64,000 bases of DNA from Diadema setosum. Lineage: Eukaryota > Echinodermata > Echinoidea > Diadematoida > Diadematidae. Within the stretch, counting starts at the first letter, position 1, and every line of letters begins with the position of its first letter. The position numbers and the translations under genes were made by a program. Below the pieces are notes generated by a model, which ran no database searches, was not told the origin of the DNA, and saw nothing but the letters and a program-made list of their open reading frames with translations. Positions 21,442-31,562 of this stretch are shown here, in pieces. Location of the stretch: assembly GCA_033980235.1 (NCBI GenBank), contig CM067062.1:12605991-12669990 (forward strand). The letters are read 5' to 3'.

Positions 21442-21839
21442 GGTGTCACAGGCGATCCGTTCCGGCCAGTAGATAAGTTCCGCCGGAACGAATCGAAGGA
21501 ATTTGGCCAGTATTTTGGATCACCCGGATCCAATTGGCGGGATTTTTGCCTCACCGCTGATACGATTCCCCACCGCCGATTCGATCTTGTCTTTGTCTTT
21601 GTTCTATTTTGTGTCCTAGTCTATGTGCATTAAATGTGTGTATTTGTGTGTGTGGGGGGGGGGGCGGTCTATCTCTTCTGGGGTATTAATGTCTTACACA
21701 GAGATAACTTCAAACAGGCAAGGTATTCTAAAGGGACACTATAGTTTGAGATGAGATGGGCGATTGAATATTCAACGTTTTGCAGATAATTAGAAAGCAC
21801 ATATTAGGCCAAGAGTATTAGTTTTAACCTGGACATTTC

Positions 21840-22015
21840 CGGTAGCAAGCTGATTTTTTTCAGGATAGCTCCAGGAATGTGTCTAGAATAACATATTATT
21901 TAAAGTCCTCATAAATCCTCTTTGAACGTTTTCTTCAATCCAAGATGGCGTCCAAAATGGCCTCCATTTTCTAAAATTCTTATACTGTTCAACCAGGTAG
22001 CCCAAATACAAAATT
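21840..22015. repeat. Long inverted repeat, left arm (partner 28317-28540)
   Basis: Contains TTAACCTGGACATTTCCGGT, TTTAAAGTCCTCATAAATCC and ACAAAATTTAAATGCCTAAA, all of which reappear as the reverse complement at 28317-28540. The two arms enclose about 6.3 kb of the composite element. Confidence 0.75.
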
Positions 22016-22475
22016 TAAATGCCTAAATATATGTTTTGAAGTTTTGCAAGTGCCACAATCCAAGATGGAGTAGAAAATGGCAGCCCTTTGTTCTTTTTTT
22101 TTCTCATAACTTTCAGATTTCACCTGTGCACACGTCAGATGTCGAAATATACATTTTGAGTCACACGGAATCAAATAAATTACTTTTTCAGGGATTCTGA
22201 AACTCACATGAAGCGCTTAAGCACTTCCAGTAATCCAAAATTGTGTCCAAAATGACCGCCATTTCCTGTCTTTCTCATAACCCTGCGACTAAGAAACCCC
22301 GATACGCACTTAAATGCCTAAATATACATTTTGAGACGTAAGTAACCCAATTCAATACTTATTCAGAGCTCATAAAACACCGTAACGTAAGTACCAAACA
22401 ACAAACAAAACAAAACATGCAAGTTCTTCCCGGAAACCAAATAGTGTCCAAAATGGCCGCCATTTTGTTTTATCG
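21940..22475. repeat. Degenerate array of AAAATGGCCGCCATTTT-type units
   Basis: At least four divergent copies of a ~170-base unit, with CCAAGATGG or CCAAAATGG followed by CCATTTT near 21945, 22060, 22245 and 22445. Each is followed by a TAAATGCCTAAATATA or GTCGAAATATACATTTTGAG block. Non-coding. Confidence 0.65.
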
Positions 22476-22779
22476 ACACATTGCTATTTTTAGCCCGTTT
22501 CAAAAGACAAATGAATTCAATATACTGTTAGAGATTCAAGAACTCTGAAGGTCCAGCGGAACCCTTACCTTAAATGTGCACAACATGGGTATGGGTTGAG
22601 TTGGATTTATCCCCCCCCCACACCCCTACTTCCCCCCCCCCTCGCTCTTTGGGAACTGGGGGTAACTTTTTTTATTTCAATTCAAGTGCAATAGCTCACC
22701 CGTGTTAGACTGCTTTGGGATACTGAGACTATGAATTATCTACTCTGAGGATGGACAACTTTCTCAATATCATAACACC

Positions 22780-23600
22780 AAGGTTGCACTGGGCCGTTTA
22801 ACGACGATCTTAAAAATGCAAGAACTCCCTCCAGTGTAAAGGGGTTTCCCCCTCCCACATCTTCCATCAGCTCATTGCTTGAATATGCTAGTCTTTATTC
22901 TACTTACACTTTTAATAGAAAAAGAAATTTAGTATTTTATCAACAATGTTCAGCATAAAACCCGAGATTTTCAGGTCTGAAAAAAACTCCATGAATATAT
23001 ATATCTTCTTGCTTTGTGATAAAAATAAATAAGAAATATTTCACCAAAAGACAGCGCTAAATCTCTGAGTTTCAAGTAGGAAAATGACAAAATCTCCATC
23101 GTATGGGAAAGAATATTCTCATCCCACACCCCCCTCCCGACACTATCCTGAATATATATTTTCCCATTCTTTTTAACAGAAAACAAATATCGAATATTTC
23201 ACCAAAAGGATACACCAGATCTCTGATTTTCCAGTCTGAAAAATCTCCCTTGTGTGGGAGGAAGGGGGGTGGCAACCCTATACCACCTCACCCTCCCATG
23301 AATATATCTTTTTGTTCCCTTCTGATGGAAACAAAAAATCTATAATTTCACCAATAGGGTGCATCAGATGTCTGAATATCAAGTCTGAAAATGCAAAATC
23401 TCCCTCATGTCGGGGGGGGGGGGGGGTGGGGGTTGATACCACTTCCGTTTCTCTGAGTACTAATTTTTGTTACTCTTTGTTGGAAACAATTCAATATTTT
23501 ACCAAACGTGTGCACTACCATGTTTCATCTTCAAGTCTATTTAAAAAAAAAGAAAAAAACCCTCGTGTGGGAGGGGATTATCCCTCCTCCATGTACCAAT
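22780..23600. repeat. Degenerate tandem array with CTCCCTCGTGTGGGAGG core
   Basis: Repeats of about 130-180 bases, each with TTCACCAA...CAGATCTCTGA, AAGTCTGAAAA and AATCTCCCTCGTGTGGGAGG followed by a G-rich or CCACC run. Copies are centred near 22840, 23095, 23250, 23400 and 23565. Single diverged units recur at 33600-33740 and 44140-44900. Confidence 0.65.
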
Positions 23601-23633
23601 AACTACGAGTGTCATATCCTCTGATTTCTATAT

Positions 23634-25065
23634 AAGGCCGTGTCACACCAGCTTTGCGTGCGACTTGCAAAGAACAATTTTGACTACCCGGAGGTCCCCG
23701 TAGATGATCCGCACATGACAGTACCTAGCATATATCTCAAAAGTAGTCGCCGGAGGTGCGCACGCATATTTTTTTACCCGCAACCGTGTTTAGGCCCTGT
23801 CACCATTGGTCACACCTTTCCGGGCAAGCTACTCGGGCTTGTTATGTGTAGGGATTTTCTAGCATACCGGACATTCCTGAGGGCGGAAAAGGATTTGTGC
23901 GAGTCAGCGCATGTGTCTTAGACCCCGTTTACAGTGCGAGGCTCGGCCGCGGCCGAGCCGCGGCCGAGTCCAGCCCCGCTTCAGTGTAAACGCGCAAAAG
24001 GCCAAATGCGAGGCCAAAATTGGCCTCGCATTTGGCCTCGCTCTGGAGGTGGTCTCGGCCGCGGCCGAGCCGCGGCCGAGCCCGGCCTTTTCTTGGTGTA
24101 AACGCAAACTGGGCCAAATGCGCGGCCAATTGCGCGGCCAGTTTTAGTCTGGCTTCCAAACCCTCTGCCTGTATCTTTCGCTGTTCAGGATATTAACCCC
24201 CTCAACGTCGAAAACTAGTATAGTTTAAGGTGGTTTTGTCCTGCAAAGGATTCTTTCCTTCGGCAAAGGCCTTTGCCCGAACGGCGACTTCGTCGCCACG
24301 GAATTCAGTTGGCAAAGGGTCTGAAAACCAGACAATACCAAATTACGTTTGTTTACAAGCAGAGCGCCACTGCGACAAAATATTGAAAGGTTCGAATCAA
24401 AAGCGCGGCCGAGCCCAGCAGTGTAAACGGACAAAATTGCGAGGCTCGGCCGCGCAATTGAGGCCGGTCTCGGCCACGACCGAGCCGCGGCCGAGCCCGG
24501 CCTCGCACTGTAAACGGGGTCTTACTTGCTGGACGCGTTATACTTGCGAGTATACTGTGTGACCTTTGTACCAGTCGCGAGGGGGCTGACAACTCAGTGA
24601 AGGAATTCCTCTAATGGAATGGCTGAAATCTCACAGAATTTCATTATCTTGGCTGCATACGGGACTGCGAAGTACGTGCGTGGGAATTGCCTGGGATGTA
24701 CTGTCGCTATTTTAAGGGTCTCCTACTGGCGTTCTGCGTGGACCTCTACGGGCATTCCTGCGACTCACCCGGAAAAAGTTTTGGTCATGCTCAAAACTTG
24801 GCTGCGGTTAAATCGGACTTGCGTGAGCACCTCCGGGGCAACTACGCGCTAGATACTGTCAGATGCGGACCAACTGCGGAGAGCTCCGGGAAGTAAATTT
24901 GTTTCCCCGCAAGTCAAGCCGCAGAAGTTCCCCCGTACGGTATGACAAGGCATGAATGAAAATTGCAAACATTCTTGTTCGCCCGCTGAAAATCTTCTAC
25001 GTGCTGGAAACTACCTCCTCGCCACAAGCCCGCGTAGCTTGCCCGGAATGGTGTGACACGGCCTT
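23634..25065. mobile_element. 1.4-kb inverted-repeat element nested in the composite element
   Basis: Ends are AAGGCCGTGTCACACCA and the inverse TGGTGTGACACGGCCTT. The interior includes mirrored GCAAGCTAC...CGGGC and CGTAGCTTGCCCGG blocks near each end. It holds the younger CpG-rich MITE 23921-24521. No transposase. Confidence 0.75.
23921..24521. mobile_element. CpG-rich MITE with TTA target duplication (PIF/Harbinger-like)
   Basis: Ends are GACCCCGTTTACAGTGCGAG and the inverse CTCGCACTGTAAACGGGGTC, flanked by TTA at 23918-23920 and 24522-24524. A 3-base TWA-type duplication is typical of PIF/Harbinger elements. The interior consists largely of GGCCGCGGCCGAGCC palindromes and internal echoes of the end (CAGTGTAAACG at 23982 and 24420), pointing to nested or rearranged copies. 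Strikingly GC-rich against its AT-rich surroundings. Confidence 0.8.
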
Positions 25066-25794
25066 TATCTATCTAATCTACATGAAATGAATGCAATAAT
25101 TTAATCACTATGTTTTTAGTTGCAGCAATAGACTGCAACACAGAAATTTACTGTCATATGATAAATTGCACATTATTTTGTGGCACAATTGTAATAGACA
25201 CTTATTGTGAACATGTACGTAGTACAGATACCAAAAAGAATTGTTTTTACTTCCTAAGTGATAACTGACAGTTTCACAAGGAACTCACCTCATGGTAGAC
25301 ATCAAATGCGTTGGCAAAAAAAAAAAAAAAAAAAAAGAGAAAGAGGCTAGCACTAAATTTTCATTTCATGTGCTTGAGGTGACGAAAATAGACCATATAG
25401 GGTCAAAAATATCGCCTTCTATATTAGGCTGTCTGTTTAGCAACAAAATGGTGAAATGTTCCTCTCGTTACAAGGACACACTCTTGATTTCAAAATTCAA
25501 ATCTCTTAATTTGTATACTTTAACGTAAGAACTACTTTTAATTGGCATTTGACGTGCAGGCAGCTGGGTCGACGTCTCAGGCCGAGTTACAATTCTACCG
25601 TGCATGCTGTAACACGAATTTGCACATTCTAAATTCCTGCAAAACTGTTCATGCAACTCCAGCAAGTGGAAAGCAAATATTTCATCGGCACGCTGACGCT
25701 GAAGCTTCCCCTTCTGGCCTCTAGTCTTATTTGTCCTAGTAGTAGTAAGCATGCTAAGAACACGGCTCTCCGCGTTCTCCATTCGTCGATAGCG

Positions 25795-26225
25795 TCATAC
25801 AAGTAGTAGTCCATGGGCCAGGCCAGATATTGGTACCATCTGAGGTGGCAAAACATTTTTGGTGTCATTTTGTTTGTCGGGCATAGATATGCTTATCAAG
25901 CTATGATAGCATTTCCAAATGAGTAGCTTAGTCCTAATAAATGCATTTTTAACCCGTTTGGTTTCGCTGTTATATCCCTTTACTTCTGAATCGAAACTAA
26001 CCGCCAAAGAAAGAAGAGCACTGTCTTCTGTATGTCCACAGGTGTTCTGTTGTAAACGCGGTGCGCTTCGTCTTTATTCAAGGCAGCGAAGGGAATATCC
26101 AAGAGTTATGATGTCCACAGCGCTTAGTCTTTATTCAAGACGGCGAAGGGAATATCCAAAGCTAATGATACAGTGTATATCCGTTTATCTAAAAAGCAAA
26201 CAAAAAAACAATTCCTAGTGGAAAT
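25795..26225. repeat. Left arm of a long inverted repeat (partner 26805-27295)
   Basis: Contains AGTCCATGGGCCAGGCC, GGTACCATCTGAGGTGGCAA, TTTGTCGGGCATAGATATGC and GGCGAAGGGAATATCCAAAG, all present as reverse complement in the other arm. A tandem duplication of TTTATTCAAG..GCGAAGGGAATATCC occurs inside each arm. Confidence 0.75.
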
Positions 26226-26401
26226 TTTCAAAGGTCACACTCTGCCTGTCTTTGGTCAAAGAGCGTCAAAAATATTTGGCATTGGTCGGGTTGATGGCTG
26301 AAATCTATGACTAAGCTACTACTCTGGAAATGCTATTATACTTTTATAGCAAAATAATATTCCTTAGATATATGCCATTTCAAAATGCACAACTAGAACT
26401 T

Positions 26402-26473
26402 GCCACCTCAGGTGGTACCAGTAACCCATTTTTCGGGTCTTGGCCCATGGACTAATTGAGTGGTAATTGTTTC

Positions 26474-26504
<31 letters not shown>

Positions 26505-26505
26505 T
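26402..26505. repeat. Arm fragment and (TG)n microsatellite
   Basis: A third, partial copy of the arm end (CACCTCAGGTGGTACCAG, CTTGGCCCATGGACTA) lies between the two arms. It is followed by a GT dinucleotide run at 26476-26504. Confidence 0.6.
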
Positions 26506-26804
26506 TGTTTGTCTGATTAACAACAATATCAGCTCTGGTAAACACTGCAAAACAACAACAACAAAACAAAACAATGTACCGTTATCATATCTAAAGTTAC
26601 TAATAAAAGGAATTATATTATCTATACTGTTTTTATACTACCCTCTCAACAAATACATCAGTTTTAAACAAAAATCACTCTGCTCATTTACAATAGTTAT
26701 TATTACGTATTGTAGTGTACCGGTTCATTGTTTGATGGAAGTAAAGCTACATTGGCGTGGCATTAGTGTTTTCACCTCAGCGTTTTCACCGGAAAATGAT
26801 GAAT

Positions 26805-27295
26805 GATCAAAAATACGGCAAAATCCACGAGGAATTGCTTTTTTGTTTGTTCTTTAGATAAAGGGATATACACTGTATCATAGGCTTTGGATATTCCCTT
26901 CGCCGTCTTGAATAAAGACTAAACGCACCGCGTTTAGCTCTGGACAGCATCACCCTTTGGATATTCCCTTCGCCGCCTTGAATAAATATTAAGCGCACCG
27001 CGTTTACAACAGAACACCTGTGGACATACCATGAGCTCCATGGACATACAGAAGACCGTGCTCTTGTTTCTATGCGGTTAGCCTCGATTCAGAAGTATAG
27101 GGATATAAAAACGAGACCAAATTGGTTAAAAAACTCATTTATTAGGACTAAGCAACTCATTTGGAAATGCTATCATAGCTTGATAAGCATATCTATGCCC
27201 AACAAACAAAATGACACCAAAAAGGTATTGCCACCTGAGATGGTACCAATAACCAATTTTTCGCCTCTTGGCCCATGGACTATAGTGGATGAAGT
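26805..27295. repeat. Right arm of the long inverted repeat
   Basis: Reverse complement of 25795-26225 with small indels. Together the arms and ~0.6 kb spacer look like a foldback element of about 1.5 kb. A GAACTGAACTGAACTGAA run follows at 27376. Confidence 0.75.
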
Positions 27296-28015
27296 AATAC
27301 GTTTGCAGTCTTTCGAGTTGGACGGCTGTTTGATCTCCATTGTGAAGTTTCATTACTAAACCAAAGACTAAGCCGAACTGAACTGAACTGAAGCAGTACT
27401 TTTTATTGTAAACAGTGCACGCACACCACACACACTGATATTGACATACCGATGACTTTATATCGACTTTGTATGTTACGATCCGGCCGAACGTATCACA
27501 GCTGACATGGGATACTAGTGTGCAGCAGACAATATTGCACAATGATCAAAACAACAAAACAACCTGCCATATGCATTGCAACTTGACATAACAAGCTTAG
27601 AGTTTTAATATTAATTTTCTTCATTAAACCATATTTGTGAAACTAAATACCGGTATTTAATAATATATAAATAATCTATAATATTGTTATAGGATATTTC
27701 CAGAAATTTTAAAATATTATTGCTTAGATTGCTGAAATTGGCACCACATTGCAAATAAACAGAGACTGGAGCCAGGTAACTGCGATCAGCAGCCCCATAC
27801 GCATAGCGTAATGGGGCTGCGCACTGTTATAGCATTCAGGATCATGACAGGGTAGTATCGCGGATAAATATCAACTTAAAATCTAAAAATTGAAATTCTT
27901 CAATTTGAAGACTTATTAGTAAAGTTGAAGTATTGAAAACAGGCTTCGGGCAACATTTTGCTCTGCCAATAGTTGTTCAAATTGATGACTTAACGTGACT
28001 CGGTCGAGAGGGACC

Positions 28016-28164
28016 AGGGGCCTGTTTCATAAACTTGTCATCAGTGACAAGTTGTCATAGATGTGACAAGCTCCTGAAATCCTTACATCTGATTGGCTGA
28101 CAGCAAATTTGTCATAGAAATGTGGCAGTTGTCACTGATAACAAGTTTTATGAAACGGGCCCCT
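28016..28164. mobile_element. 149-base MITE (GGGGCCTGTTTCATAAA type)
   Basis: Ends AGGGGCCTGTTTCATAAACT and the inverse AGTTTTATGAAACGGGCCCCT. The interior carries a GTCATCAGTGACAAGTTGTC palindrome and ATTGGCTGACAG. It is of the same general type as the MITE at 18558. Confidence 0.8.
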
Positions 28165-28316
28165 GGGAGAGCTACATTGAGTTGACGGCCAGCGCATGCG
28201 CACACATCACATGCGCACAAATCTAACGGGAGGAGCAGCGTGTCGTGCTTTTCTACTGAGCTGCAAATCGCCTGTGACGACTGAGTGTCTTTAATATGTA
28301 TTCTATCGAGTTCTTC

Positions 28317-28730
28317 ATGGCTCAAAACATATATTTAGACATTTAAATTTTGTATTTGGGTTCCCTTGTTTGAAAAGTTAGAAGAATTTGAGGAAATACA
28401 TCTTGGATTGCGGAAAATGCTCAAGGAGGATTTATGAGGACTTTAAGTATGTTATTTTACACAATATTTCTGGATCTATCCTGAAAAAAAAAAAAATCAG
28501 GCTGTTACCAGAAATGTCCAGGTTTAAGCCTATTTTGACCTAATGCTCTTGGACTGTATGAAATATTAGAGAGCATGTTCGATTCTAAGAGAAATTTAAA
28601 GTACATTATTCAAAATCGGTTTGGACTGAAAAAAAAAATACATGTGTAGTGGGCAGATCGAAGGTGGGTCCATCCTTTAGTTATGGCCTCTTTGTTTATG
28701 CATATAAATCAGCAATTTTAAGCAAATTTG
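28317..28730. repeat. Right arm of the 21.8-kb inverted repeat and foldback sequence
   Basis: Positions 28317-28540 are the reverse complement of 21840-22015. The continuation to 28730 (CTAAGAGAAATTTAAAG, GGCCTCTTTGTTTATGCATA) is related to the foldback at 39115-39510, showing that this is a dispersed family. Confidence 0.6.
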
Positions 28731-30000
28731 TATCAAATGAACTCTGAATTCCTAAAAGAATTGGATGATCTTTTATATTGCAGGTTTCTTATTATTTATT
28801 TGTTGATTTTTTGTTTAATTGGAAACCTGAACCCCCATCTCAGTCAATACTGTACCATCCATTTAATCTTGAATACCTTCCCTTTTCATGATAGTGACTG
28901 GGGTCCCCAAATAGATCTTCTGTTTAAAGAAAGTAGAGTGCATGCAAAATATGGGGTATCAAAAACTCACGTAAATTTTTTACCTTCTAATAATACCCTA
29001 ACTTGAATATCCAAACAGTGCACCTGTGTCCAATATCTGGTGTTCCACAAAAATGTTACATTTTCTCTTCGTATACACATTAAGTTTCATACAACATGTA
29101 TATGCATTTTTTTTAATGGATATACTTATTACATGTACATGTAAAAGATGTGAAGCCAATAGTGGCAAGGGGATAGACAGAAATTAAAAGAGATAAGAAA
29201 ATTAAACAAAAAAATCTAGCAAACTTATACCTGTAACATGAATTGACAGGAAACAGACAGAAATATGGCTTAATAATGTACCCCAAAATGGAAACTATAT
29301 AAATAAAAAGTAAAAAGAGTAAAAGCTGTGGGCTAAAGGAGAAAAAACATAGAATTAAGAGTAAAAAATAAAGAAGAGATTGAGAGTGCGAAGGAGAAAA
29401 ATAAGGAGAAAAGGATACAAAGGAAAATGCTATTCATCTCGAGTTATAACAGCTTAAAATCCACATGTATAGATCCATTTTAGTCCCCTGCATACACATT
29501 AACAATTTGTTTGCAGACTAAGCAACATTTTTTTTTAAGTACAGCTGTACAATCATTTTCTCATCAGAACAAAGCTCATTGAAAAAGCCTGTTTATCCAC
29601 GCTGTACCCTACAAGCAAAACCTCCCTCTCTCTTCCTTCCCTTTTTAAGCAGTTTCTTATAAATGTATAACTACGGTATGATCATGCTCTTTCGTTGAAC
29701 TATTCTTTGAAGTTTTATCTGAATAAAGGCTAATTGCATTAAACTGTCTGTGCAACAGCTCCAGATGATCAACTCGTACGTACGTGTGCATGCAATTTAG
29801 CTTTTACATTGTACAGTAATTTATTTATTTCTTCTCGCTACTTGTTCGAGCGCAATTTAAGTACGAGGCTATAATATAATTCAGTTAAAGGGACATTATC
29901 AGAACGTAAACATAGGTTTGTCATTAAATTTATTTAAGAAATGAAGAAATAGCTTGCTTACAATTTTTGGGTTTGGTATAGGCATCCACAATCAGCAAAT
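28731..30000. other. Unannotated right interior of the composite element
   Basis: AT-rich, with A-rich purine tracts at 29165-29430. No coding region, RNA gene or further inverted ends were recognised in this 1.3-kb stretch. Confidence 0.4.
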
Positions 30001-30172
30001 ATTACTTTGTTTTTAATGAGGCCTACTCGCACAACCCGGGTAGGATCGGCGGTTGCGGAATGTTTCTGCGTACTGCCTATTGTGCGGTGTATTCGTTCCG
30101 GCGGAACCAATCGACTGAATTCGGCCAGTATATTGGTTCCCCCGGATCCCGGAACGGATTGCCTGTGACACC

Positions 30173-30640
30173 TGCATCAAAACGGGAGCATCAGCGCTTT
30201 CTGGGAATATGCGGATTATTACGGAGATTCGTTCCCAACTTCAGTCACTTGGTGGTGCCCTTGACGGAGCTGTTGAAAAAGGGTACAACGTTCCAGTGGT
30301 CGGCGAACTGCCAGGGTGCGTTCCAGAAGCTGAAGGCCATTCTCATAAACGATCCCGTGCTCATTACACCAAACTTCGAGAGGAGCTTCCAGCTGTTTAC
30401 AGATGCTAGTGACCGAAGAGTAGGAGCCGTGCTGCTTCAGGACGACAATGGACACAGAAACCCGTGTGTTTCTTCTCCAAAAAACTGAATCGCCACCGTA
30501 AAAGAATTCTAAGGTGGAGAAGGAATGCCTCAGTGTCGTTCTAGCCGTGCAACATTTCGAAGCGTACTTGGACGGTGGAAGAGACATCGTGGAGTACACT
30601 GACCATAACCCATTGACGTTTCTTAGAAAGTTATATTCAT
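30173..30640 (+). pseudogene. Reverse transcriptase thumb and RNase H of the Gmr1-like element, displaced by the insertion
   Basis: The frame opens at the insertion edge with ASKREHQRFLGICGLLRRFV and continues through the family-typical PLTELLKKG..FQWS stretch into RNase H. The catalytic residues are visible as FTDASD (about 30396-30413), EKECLSVV (after a frameshift near 30470) and YTDHNPLTF (about 30597). The usual C-terminal HIKG..NVIADALSR stretch is missing: after FLRKL the sequence jumps to a GGAGGAGG purine tract. RNase H would remove the RNA template. The presence of this segment 8.7 kb downstream proves the split. Confidence 0.88.
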
Positions 30641-30663
30641 AACTTTCCTCTTGTTGGAGGAGG

Positions 30664-30950
30664 TGTGATGGAGAACAGCAATGAGAACCCAGGGAGGGGA
30701 ATAGAAAGTGTCCATCCGGGACACTAGAGAGAGTTGGTTCCAAATATGGAGTGAACAATAATTGTGGTCATTTTGGCTCTCAGAAGGTTCAAGTCTGGGT
30801 GTTGGTTCCAGATTGTTTGTCGGTGCATGACAGGGTTTTGTTGGTGCATGACACTACGTCTAATTGGTGTGTTTTTTTTTTCATGATATTTTTTTTTTGC
30901 GTGATTGTGTAAATACGACTAACTGTAAAGGTAGTATGACTACATTGTAA
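30664..30950 (+). repeat. Possible 3' LTR remnant after a polypurine tract
   Basis: GGAGGAGG at 30656-30663 is followed by TGTGATGGAGAAC, the usual start of an LTR after the polypurine tract. Duplicated host sequence begins near 30955, so the LTR would end before that. A matching 5' LTR was not found, so the call is tentative. Confidence 0.3.
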
Positions 30951-31273
30951 CTGAGCTTTTTATGAAATATTTGTTGAGCGATGGTTGAGTGAATTAACTT
31001 GCTAGTATCTTGCTATAGCATCTGATAAACACGATTCCTTTCAGTTCATTTCAGGAGAATTTCTTAAGATTTGCTCTGAGATCTTACAAGGTATTTTTAG
31101 TCCAATGAAGTAGAACTGAACAAGGAAAACATTTTGCATACGGGATGCTTCCATTAATACAGAAGATGCATACATACGGTCGAAGGCCATTTATTACAAT
31201 GGTTACAGCAGGTTTGCAAGGTTACCAAGACATTAAGTGTGTGAAAATGACAATCTCGAATTGTGAATCCTAC

Positions 31274-31388
31274 CTGTGAATTCGGCAAGTTCTTTCCCAG
31301 CTAACAAGGACGGTATTTCCGCCAAGCAGAGCAGAACGACGATGATTCCTTTCACCACATCGATCTCGCGCTTTCTTGAGACATTCAT
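31274..31388 (-). CDS. Gene A exon 1: signal peptide exon (proposed)
   Basis: Minus-strand ATG at 31388-31386, 38 codons plus one base, then donor ACAG|GTAGGATT. The encoded start has basic residues (MNVSRKREIDVVK) followed by a hydrophobic core (GIIVVLLCLAEIPSLLAG) and then KELAEFT, a signal-peptide profile. The trailing G plus AC at the start of exon 2 gives Asp, so the phase-1 join fits exactly. Relative to gene B the ATG aligned with B's start is GTG here; the used ATG would lie 12 codons further upstream. Assignment to gene A rests on phase, orientation, paralogy with gene B and the fact that almost all of the 19.4-kb intron is inserted transposon. It could instead be an orphan duplicate. 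Confidence 0.6.
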
Positions 31389-31494
31389 ACTTTGTGATGA
31401 AATCTGACAAAAGTCTGTGAACAGATCCCAAATAAAGCCTTGTCATTTGCTTGTCGAACAGAGAAGTTGGTGAGAATCCCTGGGGTGAGACTGT

Positions 31495-31562
31495 TGACCA
31501 CGTTTTATATCTACCGAATGGTGATTACTTTGCTTTATGTATATGATTTTTCCAATGGCAGA
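31495..31562 (-). promoter_or_regulatory. Candidate core promoter of gene A
   Basis: On the minus strand an inverted CCAAT (CCATTGGAAAAATC, 31552-31556) is followed by a TATA box TATAAAA at 31509-31503, 121 bases before the proposed ATG. The block is conserved at 45.57-45.63 kb (CCATTGG, then CATAAAC) and the TATA at 34389-34383 (TATAAAG). Conservation in duplicated DNA is not independent proof of function. Confidence 0.45.

Larger units (their letters stand above)
21442..30172. mobile_element. 8.7-kb composite element with hairpin-rich inverted termini, inserted in the RT gene
   Basis: The left end is GGTGTCACAGGCGATCCGTT then CCGG. The right end, inverted, is GGTGTCACAGGCAATCCGTT then CCGG, so about 24 bases are inverted with one mismatch. 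Just inside, both ends contain further inverted blocks (GTTCCGCCGGAAC and GTTCCGGCGGAAC; GGCCAGTAT; CCCGGATCC), giving foldback-like ends. Removing the interval restores the reverse-transcriptase frame exactly, with no visible target duplication. No transposase gene was found. The interior is a mosaic of nested repeats listed separately. It lies within gene A intron 1. Confidence 0.75.
17230..30663 (+). mobile_element. Decayed Gmr1-like Ty3/gypsy retrotransposon, split by an 8.7-kb insertion
   Basis: Domain order on the plus strand is Gag with CCHC knuckle, aspartic protease, integrase, reverse transcriptase, then (beyond the insertion 21442-30172) RNase H. Integrase before reverse transcriptase is the Ty1/copia order, but the reverse transcriptase and integrase sequences are Ty3/gypsy-type. 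That combination is the known hallmark of the Gmr1-like group. The element has many frameshifts, an internal deletion in integrase, a MITE in the gag end, and loss of the RNase H C-terminus, so it is dead. No clear primer-binding site or 5' LTR was found near 17.0-17.2 kb. Element limits are approximate. Confidence 0.8.
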
